Assembly (NCBI GenBank): GCA_963989245.1 | Contig: OZ022345.1 | Location: forward strand, 40,588,449 to 40,652,448 | Length of the DNA stretch: 64,000 nt | Source: Nansenia antarctica | Lineage: Eukaryota > Chordata > Actinopteri > Argentiniformes > Microstomatidae | Reading direction: 5' to 3' | Shown: positions 46,001 to 57,350 of the stretch, in pieces | Layout: every line of letters starts with the position of its first letter | How positions within the stretch are numbered: position 1 is the first letter of the stretch | Notes under the pieces: generated by a model | The model's database searches: none | What the model was told of the DNA's origin: nothing | Seen by the model: only the letters and a program-made list of their open reading frames with translations | Position numbers and translations under genes: made by a program

Positions 46001-46859
46001 CACACAAACATCAGATGATGACATCCCCACACAGTGCCACATCACCAGAGAAGTATCCCTTCTGTTTGATTTGAAACCAGCCAATCGTCCCTCGGTCAAC
46101 CAATAGCCCAACCCACGTCATATTTACTGACCCATTCAAAGTAGCACCAACCCCCTGTCCATATCGGAGTTCATCATTTCCCACTCGGAGGGCATAGTGA
46201 ACTACGGGGAAGCACTGAGGGGCCTTTGTCTGTGTTATACTTGGGTGGCGATGGCTGGCGGGTTGACATGTTGCTGGGTGTTGTGTAACAGGGGTTGCAG
46301 CTTTGGCCCGGGCCTAGCGAACGCAAGCAGAGCCAGCGTTAGCATACAGGCAAACACACAGACTGTCTGAGCCAGGGCCCCCTCTCCTCTCTCCCGCCGC
46401 GAGTAATTGCTGGCAGGCCGAGCCGGGGGGATCTTGCGTCAATAAATCGTCATGAAGGGCAACTCCCCTGCCTGGAACACAAACACAGAGAGCGGGCTGT
46501 GCTGCCAGAGGACTCCAGCAAGCCAGCCAGCCCCTGGTTAAGGCCCTCACAGGCTCACACACTCCTAAGAGGAGCAGAGAGGAGTCGAGTATGAGCATGC
46601 TGGTTTTTATTTGGTGGAGGTACGTTGTGTTGGAGCTTGTCCAGAGGGGGGGGGCTTGATGTGCAGCCTAATGTGAGGATAAGAATGAGGTAGAGTGCTG
46701 ATCCTGTAACCAAAGCTTTTTATGAGGTGAGGTCACCCTATATGACACTTTAAGGACTCCTAAGTCATCCGACAACGTTTGTCCACCATGTTTAAAGTTG
46801 TTTCCCCGATTAATGTTGCCAGAATGGGTTGAAGCTAGAAATGACCTACGACTTACTCA
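43025..46859. other. No gene recognised
   Basis: Short (TA)n at 43,187-43,206; otherwise unique-looking. 43,364-43,711 has a 115-codon open frame without recognisable domain. 44,640-44,920 and 46,380-46,490 are non-repetitive and could be conserved non-coding DNA, but I have no alignment. Confidence 0.4.
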
Positions 46860-46984
46860 AACTTCGTAAATTCGCCGGAGCGCACACTGGGTTCAACATT
46901 CATAAAGTGACCAAGTCATTTGATTGGACAAGAGGCAGTCATGTGGACACCTCTGGCGCTCTCAGAGCTCATTTACGAACGCGG
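46860..46984. mobile_element. MITE, family GTGCGTTCG, copy 3
   Basis: CTTCGTAAATTCGCCGGAGC at left, the shared TTTGATTGGACAAGAGGCA core, and the right end GCTCATTTACGAACGCGG. Same orientation as the other two copies. Confidence 0.7.
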
Positions 46985-47133
46985 CCTTAGGATGCTGTTC
47001 ACTGAAATCCCAGCTCTTGGCATTACCTATGAGGATGACGTCGATGTGTTTTCTGTGCAGTTTTTGTCAGTCGATGTTTTATTTTTTCTTAACGAAAGTT
47101 CTTTACCGTCACCTTAAAATAGTGTTCTCCCAG

Positions 47134-47235
47134 GATCCCACTCCTACCTGCCAGTGTTCCACCTGTACCCCATCAGCAAAGGACTGTCTGGTCTGTAGGA
47201 AAGACTGCACTGACAGCAGTCAGCTTGGAGGATAA
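47134..47235 (+). CDS. Weak candidate for a Cys-rich last exon
   Basis: An acceptor-like TGTTCTCCCAG (ending 47,133) behind a T-rich stretch and a CTTAAC branch-like site precedes 33 open codons ending in TAA at 47,233. The peptide is Cys-rich (TCQCSTCTPSAKDCLVCRKDC), six cysteines in 21 residues, which is unusual for chance translation. No other exon is visible and I do not recognise a family. Confidence 0.2.
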   Translation, partial: DPTPTCQCSTCTPSAKDCLVCRKDCTDSSQLGG

Positions 47236-50209
47236 ACAGGAGAACGGTGGCTCTTAAGCCCCTCGAGTCCTGTTCTAACTCTCGGTCTGTGGCAGATGGT
47301 TGTGAATTATTCATGTCAAGTTTGTGGGAAGTGCATGGCGGAGTGCAGATTTATCCTTGAGATTATTCCATATCAGAGAGAGAAAATGATTTAGAGACTT
47401 GAAGGAGGACTAATCTTCTTACAGGAAACGGTAAAATACAAACAACAGATAGCAAACAGCACCCTCTCTGTAATTCCACTCCATTATAAAGCATTTGGGA
47501 ATATGGGTACTTGATTACCCAAAGTTGTGTTCTCCTTCCTTTACTTACTTTTGCCTTATATTACATAATAATGCCGTTAAGAAAATTGTATTTCAAACCG
47601 TTAGTTCTTCTCCATCAGATGCCTGGGTCTCACAGGTTGGATTTCTTTTTTATTTCTTTCTATTGCTGGCAAGTATACGACTCAAGGGACCTGAGCTGAC
47701 TCCAAGTCTACCAGCTGACTGTTTAATGTAGTTCCATGGCGACAGCCTGGATTTCCTGTTTGTTGTAGTCTTTGTTTCAAGGCGTTAATATTTCCTGTTG
47801 AGTGTTTTAAAAACTTGGGAGACAATTTCTGGTGCTACAAGACGTTCAGGTCATTCATTTGGACAAAAATGCAATGATGCTCTGGGCTCCAATCAAAACA
47901 GAGTACAAAGTACTCTTATAATGCTCTTATAAGGCAATTTCATCTCATGTAAATGAGGGGGTGCCAGAGAGATTTGCAGAGGCTGTTTTAGTCTAGAGGG
48001 TGGTGAAAGGTGACAGGTGAGGTAGTGAGGATAGTATGATGAGGGCTTCACGAAGAGAAAGCTGACACATTAAGACTGAATCGTTTACGATTTGATGCTT
48101 TGGCTGGGTGCACAAGAAGGTATAGGAATCTCTTGTTTCCAGTGACATTTCAAGCTCCATTTACCTAACACTGCCACGTGACACAACTGCCCTGTTATTC
48201 ATATCTGGACAGTAGTTTACTACAGGCTACTAGTATAGTGTGGATGTAGTTACACCTTTGCCTCCATAGAGACGGAATGACCAGGTTACTTCCTTCTCAA
48301 AGACATCATATGTGTCCTCAGCATAATGTTGTTTGACAGTTATTGGCAGTTAGGCCTTCTACATTTGGCTGTGAAATGTCTACAAAATGTAAAACCAATT
48401 GCACTTCTTAAACTCCTTGTTAATTGAAGATCTGATAGGGACAATCTTTTTGTAGGTCACGCTAATTGAGTTTGATCTTCTTTGCCCAAAAATCTCAAGC
48501 TTAGTATGCTCTTCCGTCCTAGCTCTTGGCCTTGTGCCTCTTGCTATGTCTAATGTGAGTGTGTGAGCCAGTAGAAATAAGTGGAGCCTCTTTCCCTTAA
48601 TGTCTCTCTTGTCCTTCTCCCTCACCATTTCTTTGAGTTTCTCTCTCTCTCTCTCTCTCTCTTCATTTCTCTCTCCCTTTCTTTTTAGTGTCTGCAATAA
48701 TGACTCTCTTTGGAGCTATCAAAAGCCTGCAGCCCTGGATTATTGGGGCTGGTTAGTCTTTGGGCCAGGCAACTGGAAAGTGAAGCGTAATCTTCAAAAG
48801 AGGGGTTTAACCTCCACTGCCCCTCCCAGACACTTCCTCATTGACAGGTTTAGAGTCTCAAGAAAAAGGTCCCAGGTGTTAATTGATATGCGTCAGTCTG
48901 GAGGTTTAAAAAGCCAAGATGATTGAAGTCAAGCAAGGAGGCTTCTGGTATTTTTTAGCATATTACTCAACAATTGCAGGTGAAAATACCTTCAACTGAT
49001 GCTTCTCACTTCTTAACAATGACGAAAAGCAACCTCTAAATGCCATTCACTTACTTGTACTCTGGTTACCGAACAGTTCTCCAAAACAGCTTGAGGGATA
49101 CAATAGTACTCCTTCATATCTTGAGTCGATGCAGTTGAGCATCACAGAAATGTTATTGTTCTCATTCATCCTCTGCTCCACACAAAATGTCCTTAATGGA
49201 AAGATGGATACGAAGGCGGAATATGAGTGGGAACAGACTAAACACAACCCCGGGAGAACAATGGAGCTGACTGTGGAGTAATGAGATTACTGCCTCGACA
49301 TTGTCTTTTTCCTACAGTTCCCATAATATTCCATTCAACTAATCTCATTGGAGGATGAAACAAGCGTGCGTTTTGTCTTTTGTAATGAATTTATTGAACG
49401 CTCAAGTCTCTGTTTTACCAGAGGGGAAGTTTTCTATTAAATTATAAGTACGCCCAAGATTCAATGTGCTGTTGTTACAAATAGGCATTAGGATCATGTT
49501 AATCTCCCTCTGTGTGGCTGTATTGGAGATGAGTGCATTTCTGTTAATTTTATTTTGTAAATATTACAGTGGATTCCCCATAGAGCAAGGTTAGTTGTTT
49601 TTTGGTAGTTTTATTTGTATTGCAGTTGAAGTTAAATCGACTGTTTGAAGGCCTGGCTTTGGCTTTGTTTATTGTTTCGTAGTCTGGCTGTTTGTCTGGT
49701 TGTCTGTGGGGCTGGTTCCCTGGTAGGTTTAACCAAATGCCACATGTGCTTTAGCGTGGTGGAAAGACCTTCTAATTACAGAATGATGTTTAAGAGGGAG
49801 GTTGTGGCACATCTCACTTGCTGTGCACACTCCCATAAAAAGAGAAATGTGTTTTACAGCAGTGGCTGGCACAAGGCGTGAGGCTACAGAGTACCAGGCC
49901 AGCCACAGCATGCAGTGGAATCGGCACCAGGCACAGGAGCTAATGTAGACCTGGAGAGACCCCAACACTAGCCAGAACTAGGCCTAAATGTATGTTAGGA
50001 TCTGGCAGCACAGGAATTGATTAAGAACACAGGAACAGAGTGACCCTTCAGAATAGCGGCTGTATACAATAGGTTATTTTGTCTTTAAAGGATATGTTTA
50101 GATTTCAACCAAATCTAAATTTCTTATGTAAATGGTATGTCGCAGAAAGGTACAGACACATTTCTTGTGATTTCGCTTCCTTACTGGGCACCAGCAATGC
50201 CCTTATCAG
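47236..50209. other. No gene recognised; (TC)n at 48,636-48,672
   Basis: A (CT)n tract runs into CTTTTTAG at 48,680-48,689, an acceptor-like string, but what follows shows no clear exon. The rest is unique-looking DNA. Confidence 0.4.
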
Positions 50210-50412
50210 TCTAGGGGTAGTGGTGGTCTAGTGGATAGTGAGTTGGACTTATGATCGGAAGGTTGTGAGTTCAAATCCCGCCTGAAACCACACCATTACT
50301 AGTGTGCGCTTGAGTAAGGCACTTAGCCCTCAGTTACTCCAGGGGGAATGTCCCTGTAATTCGTAATTGTAAATCGCTTTGGATTAAAAGCGTCTGCTAA
50401 ATGGCAAAATTA
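50210..50412 (+). mobile_element. tRNA-derived SINE with L2-type tail
   Basis: Head with A-box-like TGGTCTAGTGG and B box GAGTTCAAATCCC, a body with TGAGTAAGGCACTTAGCCC and CCAGGGGGAATGTCCCTG, and a tail CTTTGGATTAAAAGCGTCTG then CTAAATGGC. The tail is the one found on the L2-like LINE copies at 1-205 and 4,740-5,165, so the SINE was probably moved by that LINE's enzymes. No clear target duplication seen. Confidence 0.88.
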
Positions 50413-50415
50413 TAA

Positions 50416-51369
50416 TTAATTATCTACGACACAGTTCTACAATTCAAAATATCCTATTATAGTGATACAGGGCTTTAGATGTACCTAAAAAACGGTCATG
50501 ATTTGAGCGCCTTTGGAGCATGTTTTTGCGGTTTCACATTTGCCCCAATTTATTCCATTGTAGACTGATGAGAGTATTGCTGGTACTTGTACATTTCTCA
50601 AAACCAAACCGAATAACCAAATAAGTCTCTGTACCCTTCTACAACATGCTATTTCCATACCAAATGTACTGTAGAGAGCTTAGCCTTTAATCTTAATAGC
50701 ATTTGTAGTAAGGAGGAATCCAGGAGGAATCCAGGGCACGGTTTGGACGCAGACAGGGAGCTGGAGCTGCAGGAGTCAGGTGGGTTTCAAAAGACATTTT
50801 AATCCTGCCTCATGCACATAACAAAATAAAAAGCCCCTGTTACACAATCCCAATAGGAAGAGTGCTGGGCACCCTGGGTCCCCAGGGGCCAAATGAACTT
50901 TTCCAGACACTAATCCCACGGATAAGCTCCGAGACGGAGACCTTCAAACTCCTGAAGGCTCTGGGTCGGACTCACCAAACCAAGCCTGACCTTTTGTTTC
51001 CCAGTTGGGAGACGTTGACAATCCTCACTCCGACATACTGACTGTTGGTCTTTAGGTGTTAATGGGGAGGCCATTTGTGAGGCCATTTTCGGGAACACTC
51101 TGTGGCAGAGGCCGCAGGGGGGGGTTTGATGACGACATCAAAGCTCCTCGTTGAGGAATATGGTTTGATGGGGAAATGTCCACCCCATTTGGCTTCCTGA
51201 CTAGTTACGGGACTCTACAGTGTTTGCGCTGGTGAAAAAAGCATCTTCATACGCACACGTTCTGTCTCTGGTATGTTGAGGTATGGTTTTCTGCTTTCTT
51301 AAAGTTCAAGTGAATAATTTGAGAATCGGTCTTCTCGACTCTTCTCAAAATATTAGCATTGGAAGCATT
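50416..51369. other. No gene seen
   Basis: Unique-looking DNA, no recognised feature. Confidence 0.45.
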
Positions 51370-51432
51370 GGTAGGGGTGGTAGGGAGTGGTAGGGGTGGT
51401 AGGGAGTGGTAGTGTGGTAGGGGTGGTAGGAG
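51370..51432 (+). repeat. G-rich minisatellite
   Basis: GGTAGGGGTGGTAGGGAGT units in tandem beside the LINE tail; potential quadruplex. Confidence 0.85.
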
Positions 51433-51452
51433 TTTGATTGATTGATTGATTG

Positions 51453-51815
51453 AAAACTTTATTAGAAGATTTGCAGAAGTAGGTACATGAAAGTACATAT
51501 TACATACAAGGTCAACTAACAGGATAAAAACCCAAGAAAGCCACTGGCTTATTTCAATTGGGGTCCTTGATTCTCAATTCATCTTTACATGTAAGACAGA
51601 CAAAAAAACTAGTACTATCTACAAGATAATACAGACAAATAACTAGTACTATCTACAAGATAAACATACATCCATCATGGGAAGAACAATACAACAAAAC
51701 ATAAGGTATGTACAGCGGGTAGGACAGGTGGGGACATACACCACAGGTGGGGGCGGGGGACAAAACACAAAGTATGTACAGTGGGTAGTTCGGGTCTTTT
51801 AATCTGATTTTTGAT
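51453..51815 (-). other. LINE 3' UTR with internal tandem duplications
   Basis: Two short doublings: AACTAGTACTATCTACAAGA at 51,609 and 51,640, and AAGTATGTACAG(C/T)GGGTAG-like units at 51,703 and 51,770. Confidence 0.7.
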
Positions 51816-52967
51816 TTAGAGGGTCCAGTTACGGATTGCAGCCTCCTGTAAATGTTTTTTGAGAGTGGTTTTGAAGGTGGGCAGTGTTTTGCACTCCTTT
51901 AAGATTATAGGAAGGGCGTTCCACATTTTTACTGCATAGTTTGCAAACGAGTTTAACCCCTTGTTTGTGGTGCAACGCGGTTGAACGTGGTTCGTGGAGC
52001 TTCCTCTGGTATTGTATGTGTGGACGTTGTTCACTTTTTGGAAGTATGTTGACAGGTACTTGGGTGTCTTTGTGGTGTAGCGTATCTTGAAGACCAGGCC
52101 CAGTGCAAGCTGCTGCACTCTGTCAACTACTCGTAGCCAATCAAGGCTCAAAAAATGAGCAGCGGTTAGATGTGTCCTAGGGTTGAGGCCTAGCAGAAGC
52201 CTAACCAGTTTATTTTGGGCTGTCTGGAGTCTTGTTTTTTGGGCCTTTGTGGTTCTATAGTACCATGATGTTACGGCATAGTCGAAGTGACATTGAATGA
52301 GAGCTCCTGATAGGGTCCTCAGTGTGTTTTTACTGACAAGTGAGGATATCCTGTACAAGAATCTAGTTCTATGGTTCACTTTTTTGATTACTTTTGCTGC
52401 CATTTTATCTCCGGAAAGATTTGCCTCTAAGATGGAGCCCAGGTATGTAATATCCTCTTTTCTTGTGATATTAATGTTACCCACTTTTATTTTGAAATTT
52501 ACAGCCTTTCTGAGTTTAGATGGGGATCCGTATAGGATGGTTTCAGTTTTACCTAGGTGTATTGATAGTTTATTGTCAGCTAGCCAGATGCAGATTCTAC
52601 TCAGTTCAGTGCTTAGCGCTTTTTCCACCTGCAATATGTCCCTGTCAGAGACCAGCAGAGCCGAGTCATCCGCGAACAGGAACAAATTGCAATCACATGC
52701 TGATGACATGTCATTCACATATATTAGGAACAGTAAAGGTCCCAATATGCTTCCTTGTGGAACGCCGCAGGTCACTGGGAGGGGGGGGGACAGTGTTCCG
52801 TTCACACTAACCACCTGTTCCCTCCCCTCTAAGTAGGATTGCATCCAGCTCACCGATGTTCTATCGAACCCAATTGCTTTCAGTTTATCTAACAATATGT
52901 GGTGATCTACTGTGTCGAAGGAGGTCCAGCATGACCATGCCGCAGTACTTGCCCGAGTCCACCTCAT
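51816..52967 (-). pseudogene. LINE ORF, reverse transcriptase, second half and C-terminus
   Basis: Genuine coding begins at FDTVDHHILLDKLKAIGF (about 52,920); the first ~16 codons of the open frame are out-of-frame overlap. It includes CGVPQGSILGPLLFLIYVND, the catalytic box FADD (residues 98-101 of this frame), CNLFLFADD..., LADNKLSIHLGKTETILYG, and the thumb/C-terminal end VKMWNALPIIL...LPTFKTTLKKHL. The frame is open to its natural stop at 51,816. RT active site is intact, but separated from the rest by the deletion. Confidence 0.9.
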
Positions 52968-53730
52968 GGTTGATGTGGTCGTTCAAATAGAGAAGGCATG
53001 TGTCAGTGGAATGGGATGTTCTGAATCCTGATTGAAATTCATACATCAGATTTTTTTCGGTAAGGTACCTATCAACCTGTTCATAAACTATTTTTTCCAT
53101 AAGTTTCGAGATGGAATTAAGAATAGAAACAGGTCGGTAGTTGCCTGGGTCTAATTTGCTTCCTTTTTTATACAGTGGGGTTACCCTTGCTATTTTAAAG
53201 TCAAGGGGGACGTGTCCCTGTTTGATGGAGAGGTTTATTATGTGGGTGATGATTGGGGTAATGGAGGCAGCTGAGTCTTTTAGAAATCTGGCTGGAATAT
53301 TGTCATGGCCCGTGGCCTTTTCTGAGTGTAGAGCGCCCAGTTTTTTAAACACCTCATCGTTTGACACCATGGAGAGTTTAAAATCATCTTTGCGTACACC
53401 CAGTTTATTGTAGAACGCACGGATGTGCTCTACACCATAACGCCCTGAGTGGGGTGGTAGATTGTTAACTAATTTAGTGGCTATGGTTGTAAAGAAAGTG
53501 TTTAAGCACTTAGCCACATCCAGCTTGTCTGTAAAGAGAGAATCTCCAGATTTTATGCTGATGTTTGTAGACCTGGTTTTGAGTTTTTGACTGCAACCTA
53601 GTTGGCTATTAAGTAGCTTCATAAGGTCACGTGGTTTGTTTAAGTTTTCTTCGATTTTGTTATCGAGGTATTTTTTCTTAGCAGATTTGGTCATGGTAAT
53701 TACCTGATTGCATAGTTTGTTGCATTGTTT
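52885..53730 (-). pseudogene. LINE ORF, reverse transcriptase, first half
   Basis: Continues the endonuclease frame after the TAA. Shows GHDNIPARFLKDSA (fingers), TPLYKKGSKLDPGNYRPVSI, LNSISKLMEKIVYEQVDRYL and YEFQSGFRTSHSTD, all standard RT blocks 1-3 of CR1/L2-type elements. Near 52,920 it runs into VMLDL and then shifts frame: about 8 bases seem to be lost before FDTVDHH, which holds the first catalytic Asp region in the other frame. Confidence 0.88.
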
Positions 53731-54816
53731 TTAAATTTTCTCAAAGTGGGTTTTGAGATCTTCGTTTAAGTGTTTCACTAATTTTGATTTGCATTTTTGA
53801 ACTTCAGAGCATTTTAGGTCTCTGACTTTCATAGCATTTAGAATGTCCGAATTCATCCATGGTTCCGATCGGGCTTTAACCCTGGTGGTTCTCATGGGGG
53901 CTATACTGTCAATAATATTTAGGAATTTGGTTTTGAAACCTAGCCATGCCTCCTCAACCTGTGTGCTTTTTAGTTCATCTAACCAGTCTTGATTCTCCAG
54001 TTTATGGTTTAAGGCCTCACTAGAATAGGATTTAAGGGATCTAGTGGTTACAGTTTTATGACCGCCAGCCTTGGGTTTATGCTTTTTACGAGTGCAAAAG
54101 ATCATGTAATGATCACTTAGCCCACATACAATAACCCCACTCTTGGAGATTTTGGACTCATCCGATGTTAGAATGAGATCTATGGTGGATTGAGTAGAAA
54201 TACACACCCTAGTGGGTTTGGTAATTTGTTGGCGGAGACCGTGTAATTCAGAAAACCTAGTGAAGGATTTGAAGCCGGATGCTTCATTTCTGAGCATGTC
54301 CGTGTTCCAATCCCCAATAAGAATCTTTTCCACACAGTCAACGTCATCCAAGCACCCCTCAAGAATATCATAGAAATCATTCTGATCGGGAGGTCTGTAG
54401 ATAGTACCAACCAGCACCGGTTTTGCTTTGTTAAAGATAATTTCAACCCAAACAGATTCTAATTTGTCACGATTCAGGTCATGCCGGGTGTTAAAGATAA
54501 TATCGTTGTGAATGTACATGCAGACACCACCCCCATACCTGTTCCTGTCGTTTCTGATGACTGAATAGTTTACTATTTCAATCTCTGGGTCTTTGATTGA
54601 TTCATCAAACTTGGTCTCAGAGAAGCTCAAAATGTGAACCTTGCTGTCATGGAACATTTCTCTGATTTGGTCCAGTTTAGGCACAAGACTGTTCACATTA
54701 AGGTGAACAATATGCAGGACCTTACTGCTGTGTCCAAAAAGAGTGTTCATGTCCTTGACTTGGAAATAGTCTCCATTCAGGTCATCGTCAAGTTGAGGAT
54801 TGGGGGATGGGGGGGG
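53731..54816 (-). pseudogene. LINE ORF, APE endonuclease domain
   Basis: In frame with the part before it; the first internal Met is at 54,750. Counting from it: HLNVNSL (16-22), SFSETKF with the metal-binding Glu (45), YGGGVCMYI (72-80), IYRPP (117-121), GDWNTD with the catalytic Asp/Asn (146-151), STIDLILTS (188-196) and LSDH with the catalytic His (211-214). All key residues of an apurinic-endonuclease-like nicking domain are present. A TAA at 53,731-53,733 stops the frame just after the domain; the same frame then resumes into the RT part. So the domain is intact but the full-length product is not. Confidence 0.88.
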
Positions 54817-55164
54817 TCACCCATTGTTCAACGGTTTCGGTAGAGAGTCTCCGGGTGGAGGAGGGGGGGTCGTCGCCGGGTGGGGGAGGGAGGGGGGGGA
54901 GAGTCTGGATAGCTGGTGGAAGCTAGGTGGGGGGCTAATGTTGTTAGCATAGCTACCCTTTGTTTTGATAGCCTCGTCTGAATCCAGGAAGTCCGCTGCT
55001 GGTGCCGGTTTGACGACAATGGCGTCGCTAGCAACATTTGCCTGGGAAAGGCACAGCTGCTCTCTGGCCAAACGTGTAGCCTGCCTGGTTGAAACTGGAC
55101 CGGGATTCAGCTGAATGTCTCCCGAGAGAAGTAGATAGAGACAGATCATGGTCCTTCGGTCCAT
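54817..55164 (-). pseudogene. LINE ORF, N-terminal part with 2A-like motif
   Basis: Starts MDRRTMICLYLLLSGDIQLN then PGP. A short hydrophobic run (ICLYLLL, residues 7-13) leads into GDIQLNPGP (15-23), matching the 2A consensus D-(V/I)-E-x-N-P-G-P except Gln for Glu. Known 2A-like motifs sit at exactly this place in several animal APE-type LINEs, where the ribosome skips the Gly-Pro bond. After it comes a low-complexity Ser/Pro-rich stretch (PPPSFHQLSRLSPPSLPHPA). TGA at 54,817-54,819 closes the frame, but the reading frame continues past it into the endonuclease, so the stop looks acquired (or would need readthrough). The ATG at 55,162 is the first in frame. Confidence 0.8.
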
Positions 55165-55290
55165 TCTACCTGCCGGGGGCTTGTTCTTCCGCGTCAGGTC
55201 AGCAGTCAGCGTTGTGTGAATAGTTGCCGCTCCGAAGTTTAAATACTTCTTTGCGGCGTGGAGATAAAAGTCGCTATGGGTCTAATTTTT

Positions 55291-56228
55291 TCCAATAAAG
55301 TTTGTCTCCTTCTCCATAAGATGTAAGTTCTGTGGTGATTTAATGTATAAATCCGTAATCCACAGAAGGAACAGGAGAAAGTGTGGAATAATCCTCGCCG
55401 TTGCATTGTTGTCGAAGCAGCAGCAGGAGCGTTGAGAGATGCGACTGCTCATGTTGACTGATTGTCACCTCAAATGACACGGTGGCACACAGTTAAATAA
55501 ACCTACTCATGTATTTCTGCATACAGGCTGCTAATCTTTCAGGGCAATAACTTACTGTGAAGTATCCCATCGAAAGTGTCACTGTAATTATCCAAAAAAG
55601 ACTGGATCTTCTAAAATAGTCGCACCCATCACTTTTGGCCATGGTTTCTCAGTGATAGAGAGTGCCATTGTCTCAGTGATAGAGACGTTTCCTGTTGAGG
55701 CGACACCAATACCACTGGCTACACTACACACACATACGCACGTGACACTCGCATGCACACACCAACATGCACTGGCATTCACACAACGTTTGATTCAACA
55801 AATACTAGCAGTGAGAGTATGTCAATCTAATGAAAGAAAAAGTGTTATGTTACGGTTGGTCAATTGTTGGGGAGGGACAACGGCTGATGAGTGTGTGAGT
55901 GTGAGTGTCTGTGCACGCACTTGTGTGTGTGCGTGCGCCTTTTTATGTGTGTGTGCGTGCGTGTGTGCGTGTGCGTGTGCGTGTGCGGTTGCGTGTGTGT
56001 GTTTGTTTCTGTGTAAGATGTCACAGTCTTTTGGGGCGAACAGCTGTTGGCCGTATGGCTGCTGTGACGTCCTCACATTCCTCTGCTCTCCCCAGCCCGG
56101 ATGTGTTTTCACTGGGCATCGCCGGCTACAGTCCACCCACCCCTATAGTCCCCCCCCCCCCCCTGTCACTGGGGGCCTAGAGGGTGGGGAGACACTGTTG
56201 GCTTCAACCAGGGAGGAGCGCTCTCTCT

Positions 56229-56289
<61 letters not shown>

Positions 56290-57350
56290 TTCTCACTCAC
56301 TCTCTTTCTCTTTCTATCATCCCCCCCCCACTCTCTTTACAAAGACCAGTGGGATTGGATGCCTGCAGTGGCCGACAGGCTGTAGTAGTGACCTGTGCTT
56401 TGGCCCATCTGCTAACATACTATGCTCCTCTCTCTGTTGTTCAAGTTCACATCGAAGTTCAAAAGATAAATGAGAATGACACTTTGATGTGAAGAAAACA
56501 TATAGCCAGCCATGCCTAAGAGGATATGCAGTGCTGTTATTTTGTTGTTGTTGCCCCATTAGGTTATTGTGTTAATACCTGGTGGACCAGCTGCCACGGA
56601 GCGCACAGTGTTAACAAGAGCAGTGTTACAAAGCCACTGATCCGGCCCTGAGCGACCCTGGCGTTAAGACTCTAGGCTCTAGGCTGCTGTCGTGCTCCCT
56701 GCACACCAGGTCGTGAAACGCTGGGTTTCGTTTGTGACATTGTTTTCTCAATTTTTTTCATTTGAATTTTGGACAGGTTTCAGGATTGGAGCCCCCGTAT
56801 GAGTCACTGGCGTACTTTTAGCTGCCCCTAAGCCTTGCCTGCGTGTAATACACCGCACTGAATGCACCACATGGTCAGCGCTCAGGCCAGCATTATCCAT
56901 TTCGGACTCAAGCCCGCTGTGTCAGATCAACCTCGACTGGACAGTCATTGTTACTTTTTATCAGATTATCCCCCCCCCCCCCATGGATTGTGATACATAT
57001 TAATCCAGGACGGACATCATCACGTCAGCGGGAATGCTTTTGTACTCCCCCCCTCCTCCACGGTTTCAGAAGTCCCTCTCCAGTTGTTACCGTGGTAAGC
57101 CATCAACGAGCACAGCCAACTTAAAACGGGGGAATCAGGAGTTTGGAATGCTTCTAACGTCATGGTGAATTTGTAGAAGCAGTTGCCCAGTAACGTCATT
57201 CCCCCCCTCCCTCTGCTTAGTGCTAGACCTCAGGGACATATAAGCCGTTTGAATCTAATGAAAGTTATGTGTGTGATGTTAGTGTTTCTGCCTGTGTTTG
57301 TTATTAGGACGTTTGTCATTGTCTACAGTACCACCATGGTGGCATACAGA
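55291..57350. other. No gene seen; GT and CT tracts
   Basis: GT-rich at 55,895-56,012, C run at 56,151-56,163, (TC)n at 56,220-56,320 and C run at 56,970-56,981. Open frames across these are artefacts. Confidence 0.5.

Larger units (their letters stand above)
51433..55290 (-). mobile_element. Near-complete APE-type LINE (CR1/L2 group)
   Basis: A minus-strand non-LTR retrotransposon with, in order, a 5' leader (about 55,165-55,290), an N-terminal 2A-like region, Pro-rich linker, APE endonuclease, reverse transcriptase, a ~380-bp 3' UTR and a (CAAT)n tail at 51,433-51,452. Coding parts lie in one frame except after a small deletion near 52,920, so the ancestor had one long ORF of about 1,100 codons. 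Copies itself by nicking target DNA and reverse-transcribing its RNA there. The assignment to CR1/L2 rests on the RT and tail style; a narrower clade cannot be given. 5' edge is uncertain. Confidence 0.88.

Noticed and set aside
48636..48760. Exon after (CT)n-CTTTTTAG
   Set aside because: The CT microsatellite alone gives a strong acceptor score; the following sequence shows no clear coding signal or matched donor with a protein-like frame.
52297..52836. 179-codon plus-strand frame within the large LINE
   Set aside because: Antisense shadow of the RT coding region, without own features.
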